Assembly: GCF_003651185.1 (NCBI RefSeq)
Contig: NZ_RCDC01000004.1
Span: 206,541 to 270,540, forward strand
DNA: 64,000 nt
Source of the DNA: Stenotrophomonas rhizophila
GTDB taxonomy: Bacteria; Pseudomonadota; Gammaproteobacteria; Xanthomonadales; Xanthomonadaceae
Direction of reading: 5' to 3'
Position numbers and translations under genes: made by a program
The notes under the pieces: generated by a model
Told to the model about the DNA's origin: nothing
What the model saw: only the letters and a program-made list of their open reading frames with translations
The model's database searches: none
Shown: in pieces, positions 58,278-64,000 of the stretch
How positions within the stretch are numbered: the first letter of the stretch is position 1
Layout of the letters: every line of letters starts with the position of its first letter

Positions 58278-59321
58278 ATGGCGGTATTGAGTCCTGCGCG
58301 CCGGCGCGGCGCGACCGTATTGATCTGGGCGGCGGTGGGGTTGCTGATCGCCGTCATTGCCTCGTTCGCCGTGGGCCCGTTGCGGCTGCCGCCGATGGAG
58401 GTGCTGCAGGCGATCGGCGTGAAGCTGGGGCTGGCCGATCCAGCCAGCGTCAGTACCCGCGATCTGGCGGTGGTCTGGCAGCTGCGCATTCCGCGTGCCT
58501 TGCTGGGTGCGATGGTGGGCGCCGCACTGGCGATGGCCGGTGCGAGCCTGCAGGGGTTGTTCGGTAATCCGCTGGCCGACCCCGGCATTGTCGGCGTGAC
58601 CCAGGGCGCTGCCTTGGGCGCGGTCTCGGCGATCGTGCTGGGTGCCGGCGCCTTCGGTGTGTGGACGCTGCCGCTGGCGGCGTTCGCCGGTGCCGGTGGC
58701 GCGATCACCTTGACGTATCTGCTGGCGCGGCCGGGGCAGGGCACCGGCACGGCGACATTGCTGCTGGTCGGCATTGCGATCGCGGCATTCTGCTCGGCGA
58801 TGATCGGGTTCCTGACCTACATCGCCAGCGAGAGCGAGCTGCAATCGCTGGTGTTCTGGCAGATGGGCTCGTTGGCCCAGGCCGACTGGATGGATGTGGT
58901 CGCGGTGGCACCGGTGTTCGTGCTCGGCACGATCGCGCTGCTGCGGCTGGCCACCCCCTTGGACATGCTCGCGCTCGGTGAGCGCCAGGCCCAGCACCTG
59001 GGGCTGGATGTGAAGCGCACGCGGCTCAAGTTGATTGCCTTCAGCGCGCTGCTGGTCGGTGCCGCCGTCGCCTTTGCCGGCTCGATCGGCTTCGTGGGTC
59101 TGGTGGTGCCGCACGTTGTGCGTCTGCTGGTCGGCCCCGGCCATCGCTGGCTGCTGCCGGTCTCGGCCGTCGCCGGTGCGTTGCTGATCGTGGTGGCCGA
59201 TACCGCCGCACGCACGCTGGATCCACCGTCGGAGATTCCGCTGGGCCTGTTCTCGGCCGCGCTGGGTGCGCCGTTCTTCCTATGGCTGGTGATGCGTCAG
59301 CGCCACCGGAGTGGCGCATGA
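58278..59321 (+). CDS. hmuU: FecCD-family heme/iron ABC permease
   Basis: This 347-residue membrane protein has about ten hydrophobic segments and the FecCD signatures RIPRALLGAMVGAALAMAG, NPLADPGIVGVTQGAALGAV and GFVGLVVPHVVRLLVGPGHR. It forms the channel of the importer. TGAGG stands just upstream of the ATG. Its stop overlaps the ATPase start (ATGA). Confidence 0.92.
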   Translation: MAVLSPARRRGATVLIWAAVGLLIAVIASFAVGPLRLPPMEVLQAIGVKLGLADPASVSTRDLAVVWQLRIPRALLGAMVGAALAMAGASLQGLFGNPLADPGIVGVTQGAALGAVSAIVLGAGAFGVWTLPLAAFAGAGGAITLTYLLARPGQGTGTATLLLVGIAIAAFCSAMIGFLTYIASESELQSLVFWQMGSLAQADWMDVVAVAPVFVLGTIALLRLATPLDMLALGERQAQHLGLDVKRTRLKLIAFSALLVGAAVAFAGSIGFVGLVVPHVVRLLVGPGHRWLLPVSAVAGALLIVVADTAARTLDPPSEIPLGLFSAALGAPFFLWLVMRQRHRSGA

Positions 59322-60085
59322 GCGCGCTGCTGCAACTCCAGTCGGTGCAGTTGAGCCGCGGCGCGCGGCGCATTCTGGATGACATCACGCTGGATTTCGT
59401 CCCGGGCACGGTGACGGCGCTGGTCGGGCCGAACGGTGCGGGCAAGTCGACGTTGTTGGCGGTGGCCGCAGGCGATCTGGAGGCGGAGCAGGGCAAGGTG
59501 CTGCTGCGTGGGCAGGCGCTGACGGACTGGAAAGCCAAGCCGCTGGCACGCGAGCGCGCGGTCATGCCGCAGGAGCACGCCGTGCGGTTCGCCTTCCGTG
59601 TGCATGAAGTGGTGGCGATGGGGCGGCTGCCGCATCCGCCGGATCCGGTCAAAGATGCCGCCTGCATCGCCGACGCGCTGGCGCGGGCGGACCTGCATGC
59701 GTTGATCGAGCGGGAAGTGGAACACCTCTCCGGTGGCGAGGCGGCGCGCACGACCTTCGCTCGTGTGCTGACCCAGGACACCCCGTTGCTGCTGCTGGAT
59801 GAGCCGACGGCTGCCCTGGATCTACGTCATCAGGAGCGCACGCTGCGCGCGGTCCGCGACCTGGCCGATGCCGGCGCCTGCGTGATCGTGGTGTTGCATG
59901 ATCTGAATCTGGCCGCCGCGTATGCGGACCGGATCGTGTTGCTGGAACAGGGTCGCGTGGCGGCCGATGGCACGCCGACCGAGGTGCTGACGCGCGAGCA
60001 CATCGAGCGTGTCTACCAGCAGCCGGTGCTGGTGCTGCGGCATCCGCAGCGCGATGTTCCGTTGGTGGTGGTGACCGACGCGTAG
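59318..60085 (+). CDS. hmuV: Heme/iron ABC importer ATPase
   Basis: This 255-residue ATPase has Walker A GPNGAGKST, signature LSGGE (as HLSGGEAARTTFARVL), Walker B LLLLDEPTAALD and the H-loop VLHDLNLA. It powers the importer with the genes just upstream. The start MSALLQLQSV overlaps the permease stop by 4 bp. A TTG-type upstream frame is not used. Confidence 0.93.
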   Translation: MSALLQLQSVQLSRGARRILDDITLDFVPGTVTALVGPNGAGKSTLLAVAAGDLEAEQGKVLLRGQALTDWKAKPLARERAVMPQEHAVRFAFRVHEVVAMGRLPHPPDPVKDAACIADALARADLHALIEREVEHLSGGEAARTTFARVLTQDTPLLLLDEPTAALDLRHQERTLRAVRDLADAGACVIVVLHDLNLAAAYADRIVLLEQGRVAADGTPTEVLTREHIERVYQQPVLVLRHPQRDVPLVVVTDA

Positions 60086-60106
60086 CGCCGGGAGTTACCC
60101 CGGCGC
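60085..60106 (+). terminator. Hairpin after hmuV
   Basis: The arms GCGCCGGG and CCCGGCGC surround AGTTAC, beginning at the last base of the stop codon. No T-run follows. Confidence 0.5.
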
Positions 60107-60169
60107 CATCGCGATGTCGCCGGTGCCCGCGAGCGGCCGACACGACCAACGACGCTGATGCTCAGCGCG

Positions 60170-60388
60170 TCATTGCCGGTAGTCATCGCGGCTGCGAATG
60201 ACGCGTGCCTCTTCTCCCACGCGGGGGCGTTCGGACACACGGGGGCGTTCGGACACATTGGCGCGTTCGGGCGCACGGGCGCGTTCGGACGCCTGGCTGC
60301 CGTGGTGCCTGCCATCATCAAAATGCGAGCAGCCGGCAAGGCTCACCAGCGCCGCTGACATGGCAAGCGTGACAACAATCGATTTCAT
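60170..60388 (-). CDS. Small lipoprotein with hexapeptide repeats
   Basis: Not recognised. The 72-residue protein has a lipoprotein signal (LVSLAGCSHF, Cys at residue 20). The Arg/Glu-rich tail is made of about four hexapeptide repeats of the type SERPRV (SERARA, PERANV, SERPRV, SERPRV). The matching DNA is an 18-bp tandem repeat. An AAGGAA ribosome-binding site precedes the ATG. It lies between the importer operon and the TonB receptor gene, and is on the same strand as the receptor. Confidence 0.75.
   Translation of the reverse strand: MKSIVVTLAMSAALVSLAGCSHFDDGRHHGSQASERARAPERANVSERPRVSERPRVGEEARVIRSRDDYRQ
60216..60290. repeat. 18-bp tandem repeats within the small lipoprotein gene
   Basis: About four units of the type GGGGGCGTTCGGACACAC stand head to tail, the first two nearly identical and the last two diverged. 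The period is six codons. Confidence 0.75.
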
Positions 60389-60742
60389 CGCAGGTTCCTT
60401 CGGTGGGTGGGGTGTAGCCCCCGGTTGCTCGAAGGTCTGTGTTTGGCAATGAACTCCCCATTAATACCCGCTGCTGCGTGGCACGCCGATATTTAGCGTC
60501 ATGGCATTGAGAAATACCGATGTAGGCGCAGAATCGAAACAGGTATTACGGACGCCCAGAAAAATGAAAGTGCCGATACCGATCTTGCTGATATATGAGC
60601 AAGAGATGTCGTAAGCAGCCCGAAACCGCGAGGCGAACTCGCACTTTACTGGCCTCATGCCAGCTTGGTTCCGTTGGGGGTGGTGACCGGCGCGCTGACG
60701 GTGTGACGGGGCCGGCCAGTGGCCGGCCCCGTCGATGAAGGA
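60389..60742. other. Low-GC stretch without a convincing gene
   Basis: Lines at 60481-60600 are only about 45-48% GC, against more than 65% around them. A 65-codon minus-strand frame (60461-60658) from an ATG exists but has no ribosome-binding site and no recognisable domain. The stretch may be a relic of acquired DNA or a regulatory region. Confidence 0.5.
60705..60733 (-). terminator. 29-bp perfect palindrome after the TonB receptor gene
   Basis: The arms GACGGGGCCGGCCA and TGGCCGGCCCCGTC are separated by one base, 10 nt after the receptor stop. There is no T-run. It may be a terminator or a REP-like unit. Confidence 0.55.
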
Positions 60743-62941
60743 TTACCAGCCGAAGCGCGCGGTCGCCATCACGGTGCGGCCGCTGCCGTAGTAGCACGAC
60801 GACACGCCGGTGCAGGTCGATACGAAACGCTTGTCAGCCAGGTTGCTGGCGTTGAGTGCCAGCTGCACCTGGGTGCTGCCGATCTGGCCCACGTCATAGC
60901 GGATCGCCGCATCGAACAGCGTGTAGGACGGGATCCGGTACAGGTTGGCGCTGTCGCCGTAGCTGACGCCGTTGTAGCGCGCGCCCGCGGCCAGGCTCAG
61001 GCCCTGCAGCGCACCGGCCTGGAAGGTGTAGTCCGCCCAGAACGAGGCGCTGTAGTCGGGCACCATCGCCAGTTCCTTGCCCTGGTAAGGCGCCGAACGG
61101 GTCATCTCCGAGTCCATTCGGGACGCGGCGCCGATCAGGCTGAAGCCCTCGATCGGCGTGATCCGGCCTTCCAGTTCAATGCCGCGCACGCGGCCCTCGT
61201 CGCCCTGGATCGAGCAGGTGGCGGTGCCGGTCGCGCCGCAGTTGCGATGCGACGCCACTGGATCATCCACGATCATGTTCTGCTGGCGCAGGTCGTACAC
61301 CGACAGTGTCACCAGGCCATCCACCGAGGCGGGCTGATACTTCAGGCCGGCTTCCCACTGCGAGCCGGTCACTGGCTCGAATGCGGTCTGGGTGAAGCTG
61401 TCCAACGGCGATTTGGTCGACGGCTGGAACGATTCGGCGTAGCTCACATACGGGGTCAGACCGTTCTCGAATACATACAGCACGCCCGCGCGACCGGTGA
61501 AGGCCTCGCTCTTGATCACATTGCGCCCGCCCGGCGTGGAGATGCCGGTGGCGATATTGCGGTTGGCGCTGCTGCTGTCGTCCTTGGTCCAGTCGTAGCG
61601 GCCGCCGAACGTCATCCGCCAGTTGCCGAGCGCCAGCTGGTCCTGCAGATACACGCCGCTCTGCCGGTTGATGCCGGCGGTCGGGGTTTCCGTGCTCACC
61701 GTCGGGCGGTAGGTCGAATACACCGGGTTGAAGATGTCGATCGGGCGCGGGCTGCTCATGGCACTGCGCACGCCCTCCCAGTCCGCACGCTGCCAGTCCC
61801 AGCCGAGCAGCACGGTGTGATCCACCGCGCCGGTGCTGAAACGCGCCTGCAGGCGGGTATCGAAGGTATCGCCATCGGAGTCGCCGGTGCCCATGACGCC
61901 GCGACGGTTCTGGGTACGGCCATCGGCATTGAGTGCGCCGAAGGTGACCACGCTGCGGAACAGCGAATCGACATGCGTGCGGCGCGCGCTCTGGGTCAGC
62001 GTGAGGTGGTCGTTGAACTGGTGCTCGAACATCCAGCCGGCCGTCCACAGCGTGCGGTTGAAGGTGTTCCAGTCCGGCTCACCGATGAAGGTGCTGTTCT
62101 TCATGTAGCCCGACGCCGTCGGATGGAGCGTGCCGGCGGCCGGCAGGAACTGGTAGGTCGAGCCGCCATCGTCCTTCTGGTACAGGCCCAGCAGGGTCAG
62201 GCGGGTGCGCTCGGCGAGCTGCCAGGTGTAGCTGGGCGCGAGGAACCAGTGTTCCTGCTCAGTGCGCTTGATCTGAGTCTGGCCGTCGCGATAGAGGCCG
62301 ACCAGGCGGAACAGGTGATCATCACCGGCCGTGCCGGCGCCCACGTCAAAGGCAGTGCTGTACTGGCCATTCGCATCCACGCCCAGGCGCAGTTGCTGCA
62401 CCTGATCCGGCGTCGGCGTCTTGCTGACCTGGTTGACCATGCCCCCCGGGGCCACCTGGCCGTACATCACGGCAGATGGGCCCTTGAGCACTTCCACGCG
62501 CTCCAGGTTCCAGCTGTCGAACATGCTGCGGTTCCACTGACTGCCCTGCGGCGCGCGCATGCCATCCAGGGTCACATTGTTGGACCAGCTGCCGGCATCG
62601 AACCCGCGGATGCGGAAGTCGTCCACGCGGTTGTCGATGCCCGAGCTTTCCAGGCTGACGCCGGCGACATAGCGCATCGCATCGTTGAGCGACTGCACGC
62701 CACGGGCATCCAGTTCGGCGCGCTCGATCACCGAGACCGACTGCGAGGTTTCAGCCAGCGCGGTGCTGGTCTTGGTCGCGCCGCTGGTGCTGTTGGCCGC
62801 CCGGTAGGCATTGACGCGTACGGCGTCCAGATCGGTGGCGGTCTGGGCGTGGGCGGTGGGAACGATCGCAGCGGCCAGACAGGCCAGGGCCAGCAGGTTG
62901 GGGCGCAACCGGCGCGGATACAGGGTCAGGGAGCAGGGCAT
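60743..62941 (-). CDS. TonB-dependent siderophore receptor
   Basis: This 732-residue outer-membrane receptor has a signal peptide (ending PTAHAQ) and a plug domain (about 50-170) with QSVSVIERAELDARG, the RIRGFD motif and VEVLKGPSAVMYGQVAPGG. A 22-strand barrel ends in ARFGW, with the aromatic C-terminus used for barrel assembly. The architecture fits the ferric-siderophore group. The start MPCSLTLYPRR at 62941 begins at the signal peptide. The upstream open frame to 63031 has no ribosome-binding site. Confidence 0.93.
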   Translation of the reverse strand: MPCSLTLYPRRLRPNLLALACLAAAIVPTAHAQTATDLDAVRVNAYRAANSTSGATKTSTALAETSQSVSVIERAELDARGVQSLNDAMRYVAGVSLESSGIDNRVDDFRIRGFDAGSWSNNVTLDGMRAPQGSQWNRSMFDSWNLERVEVLKGPSAVMYGQVAPGGMVNQVSKTPTPDQVQQLRLGVDANGQYSTAFDVGAGTAGDDHLFRLVGLYRDGQTQIKRTEQEHWFLAPSYTWQLAERTRLTLLGLYQKDDGGSTYQFLPAAGTLHPTASGYMKNSTFIGEPDWNTFNRTLWTAGWMFEHQFNDHLTLTQSARRTHVDSLFRSVVTFGALNADGRTQNRRGVMGTGDSDGDTFDTRLQARFSTGAVDHTVLLGWDWQRADWEGVRSAMSSPRPIDIFNPVYSTYRPTVSTETPTAGINRQSGVYLQDQLALGNWRMTFGGRYDWTKDDSSSANRNIATGISTPGGRNVIKSEAFTGRAGVLYVFENGLTPYVSYAESFQPSTKSPLDSFTQTAFEPVTGSQWEAGLKYQPASVDGLVTLSVYDLRQQNMIVDDPVASHRNCGATGTATCSIQGDEGRVRGIELEGRITPIEGFSLIGAASRMDSEMTRSAPYQGKELAMVPDYSASFWADYTFQAGALQGLSLAAGARYNGVSYGDSANLYRIPSYTLFDAAIRYDVGQIGSTQVQLALNASNLADKRFVSTCTGVSSCYYGSGRTVMATARFGW

Positions 62942-63049
62942 GGGCAACAACTCGACAACGCGGAGGAAGGGGGCGCGGGTGCTGGCTCGGCTTCCGGGGT
63001 CGGGTGGCGCCAGCCTCGCGGGCGTCGTCAAGGCGACGCATATGGCCTC

Positions 63050-63077
63050 ATTTTAAGGATTGTCGCCGCATTCGCAA
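63050..63077 (-). promoter_or_regulatory. Promoter of the TonB receptor gene
   Basis: On the minus strand TTGCGA and TAAAAT are separated by 16 bp. The -35 element lies inside the palindrome and repeats listed next, which suggests repression there. Confidence 0.5.
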
Positions 63078-63093
63078 TTGCGACACATTCGCA
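63069..63093. promoter_or_regulatory. Possible operator of the TonB receptor gene
   Basis: The palindrome TCGCAATTGCGA (63072-63083) overlaps the -35 element. Two direct copies of TGCGAATG on the minus strand (63076-63069 and 63093-63086) are 17 bp apart. It may be a degenerate Fur site or another operator. Confidence 0.45.
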
Positions 63094-63186
63094 CATGCGG
63101 GGTGGGCCGACCCAGCATCGCCGCCATGAATGGTGTAAATGTGTGTAAATGACGATCAGTGTTGCAATGGTGGTGCTAATTGGGGC

Positions 63187-63214
63187 TTGTGGCCGGCCAT
63201 CAGAGGTCTACAAT
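63187..63214 (+). promoter_or_regulatory. Promoter of the EF-G paralogue leader
   Basis: TTGTGG and TACAAT are separated by 16 bp. The predicted start is near 63221, about 20 nt before the first upstream ORF. Confidence 0.6.
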
Positions 63215-63239
63215 GCCGGCTACACCCCAGGTGACCCTC

Positions 63240-63329
63240 ATGACTTCGATGCCGCTTCTGACGTTTTTTACCCTGACCCGCGATGTCGCGGCACGGGCGC
63301 GTCTGCCAATCGGAGTGCGAGGCTGCTGA
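63240..63329 (+). CDS. 29-codon upstream ORF (candidate leader peptide)
   Basis: ATG at 63240 opens a 29-codon frame, starting MTSMPLLTFFTLTRD and ending GVRGC with TGA at 63327. AGGTG stands 6-8 nt upstream. Codons 19-23 contain the 5' arm of an antiterminator, and the stop codon begins a hairpin. The frame lies wholly between the promoter and the intrinsic terminator, so it is a good candidate for a regulatory leader peptide. No database family is known to me. Confidence 0.55.
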   Translation: MTSMPLLTFFTLTRDVAARARLPIGVRGC

Positions 63330-63368
63330 CCGGAACACCGGTCACCCTGGACCCCACGCAGAGCGCCC
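63295..63368 (+). promoter_or_regulatory. Antiterminator pairing
   Basis: GGGCGCGTCTGC (63295-63306) can pair with GCAGAGCGCCC (63358-63368), giving 11 bp and one bulged G. It uses the 5' arm of the terminator, so the two structures exclude each other. The enclosed loop contains the hairpin TGACCGG, AACA, CCGGTCA (63327-63344). Confidence 0.6.
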
Positions 63369-63388
63369 ACCGGGCGCTCTTTTCGTTT
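63361..63388 (+). terminator. Intrinsic terminator in the EF-G paralogue leader
   Basis: The arms GAGCGCCC and GGGCGCTC surround ACC and are followed by TTTTCGTTT. It lies upstream of the coding gene and so can act as an attenuator. Confidence 0.85.
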
Positions 63389-63422
63389 CCACGCAGCAGA
63401 ACTGTTTGAAGGAGAACGTGCC

Positions 63423-63467
63423 ATGCACCAGATCGCCGAGCCCCAAACCTGGCCGCACGCCCGTTAG
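63423..63467 (+). CDS. 14-codon second upstream ORF
   Basis: The peptide [14 protein letters not shown] is preceded by a strong AAGGAG site 7 nt before the ATG, stronger than that of the EF-G paralogue. Its last codons and stop lie in the first arm of a large hairpin. A leader-peptide role is inferred. Confidence 0.5.
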   Translation: MHQIAEPQTWPHAR

Positions 63468-63485
63468 CCAACGGCGGCGTGCGGC
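63452..63485 (+). promoter_or_regulatory. Large hairpin before the EF-G paralogue
   Basis: GCCGCACGCCCGTT and AACGGCGGCGTGCGGC pair around AGCC with a 2-nt bulge. The 5' arm holds the end of the second upstream ORF. It ends 29 nt before the ATG at 63515. Confidence 0.65.
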
Positions 63486-63514
63486 TCCCCGATGTTGGCA
63501 GCGAGACCTATCCC

Positions 63515-64000
63515 ATGAACACCCATACCCAGACCCTTACCCTCCGGCGCAACCTCGGCATCATTGCCCACATCGACGCCGGCAAGACCACGCTCACCGA
63601 GCGACTGCTGTGGAAAACCGGCGAGATCCATCGCGTCGGTGAGGTGCACGACGGCGCGGCGACCACCGATTTCTCGGCGATCGAGCGCGAGCGTGGCATC
63701 ACCATCGGCGCGGCCGCCGTGCAGGCCCATTGGGCCCCGCGCGACCAGCCCATCCATCACCTGACCCTGATCGACACCCCCGGCCACATCGATTTCGCGA
63801 TCGAAGTGGAGCGGTCCCTGCGCGTGCTGGATGGTGCGGTCGCCGTGTTCTCCGCGGTGGACGGCGTGCAGCCCCAGTCCGAATCGGTCTGGCGCCAGGC
63901 CCGTCGCCACGGGGTGCCGTTGATCGCATTCGCCAACAAGATGGACCGCACCGGGGCGTCCTTCGAACGTGTGCTCACTCAACTGCGCGAGAAACTGCGT
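63515..64000 (+). CDS. Elongation factor G paralogue, cut by the window end
   Basis: The first 162 residues of a translational GTPase are visible: G1 [10 protein letters not shown]2 RGITI, G3 DTPGH and G4 NKMD. The stretch [13 protein letters not shown] and [19 protein letters not shown] match EF-G rather than TetM-type ribosomal protection proteins. The gene is not in a str operon, so it is probably a second EF-G. The start has only a weak ribosome-binding site. The gene continues beyond the window and its upstream leader looks regulated. Confidence 0.9.
   Translation, partial: MNTHTQTLTLRRNLGIIAHIDAGKTTLTERLLWKTGEIHRVGEVHDGAATTDFSAIERERGITIGAAAVQAHWAPRDQPIHHLTLIDTPGHIDFAIEVERSLRVLDGAVAVFSAVDGVQPQSESVWRQARRHGVPLIAFANKMDRTGASFERVLTQLREKLR

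Noticed and set aside
60120-60152. Degenerate REP-like sequence after hmuV
   Set aside because: Only partial symmetry and no GTAG head. Too weak to call.
60461-60658. Minus-strand 65-codon frame in the low-GC stretch
   Set aside because: No ribosome-binding site, no recognisable domain and odd composition. It is kept only as part of the gap note.
60718-63148. Plus-strand frame of about 800 codons antisense to the TonB receptor gene
   Set aside because: It is a shadow frame. The minus strand encodes a complete receptor with a plug and a terminal Trp.
63149-63409. Plus-strand 86-codon frame with a lipoprotein-like start (VVLIGACG)
   Set aside because: It begins upstream of the predicted promoter, has no ribosome-binding site and runs through the intrinsic terminator at 63361-63388.

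Overview
The window is chromosomal DNA of a GC-rich gammaproteobacterium of the family Xanthomonadaceae, most likely Stenotrophomonas or a close relative. Three things point there: the flagellar gene order with sigma-54 and sigma-28 promoters, the conserved housekeeping blocks (nudJ-mnmA-hflD, clpS-clpA/infA-aat, ftsK-lolA-rarA-crcB), and two GTAG-headed palindromic repeats that look like the SMAG REP family of Stenotrophomonas. No tRNA, rRNA, CRISPR array, complete insertion sequence or prophage was seen.

Positions 1-16143 hold a flagellar regulon. On the minus strand lie two tandem flagellin genes and flgL-K-J-I-H-G-F-E-D-C-B, headed by a near-perfect sigma-54 promoter before flgB and a second one before flgG. 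cheV, divergent flgA, and flgM-flgN follow. Sigma-28 promoters are readable before fliC, flgM, cheV and a chemoreceptor gene at 25103-26293. From 16222 to 26293 the genes are signal transduction: a PAS histidine kinase, a membrane histidine kinase in operon with a degenerate GGDEF-EAL-REC protein, a complete PAS-GGDEF-EAL protein and the chemoreceptor.

Positions 26450-44814 are mostly housekeeping: hflD-mnmA-nudJ, the N-degron group clpS, clpA, infA and aat, then trxB, ftsK, a transglutaminase-like protein, lolA, rarA and crcB. One AT-richer gene for a cell-wall amidase (35229-36478) interrupts this block and carries a frameshift.

Positions 44910-54567 are accessory: a small AT-hook-like protein, LysR, YafY/WYL and TetR regulators, a GST, an amidohydrolase, a large secreted glycosidase-like protein, a quinone reductase and secreted proteins of unknown role. 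Positions 54650-62941 look like an iron or heme acquisition locus: an esterase, a YncE-type beta-propeller, an HmuTUV-type ABC importer, a repeat-bearing small lipoprotein and a TonB-dependent receptor.

The right edge holds the most unusual structure. A promoter is followed by a 29-codon upstream ORF, an intrinsic terminator with a mutually exclusive antiterminator pairing, a second 14-codon ORF and a strong hairpin, all before an elongation factor G paralogue cut by the window end. This has the architecture of a ribosome-sensing attenuator.
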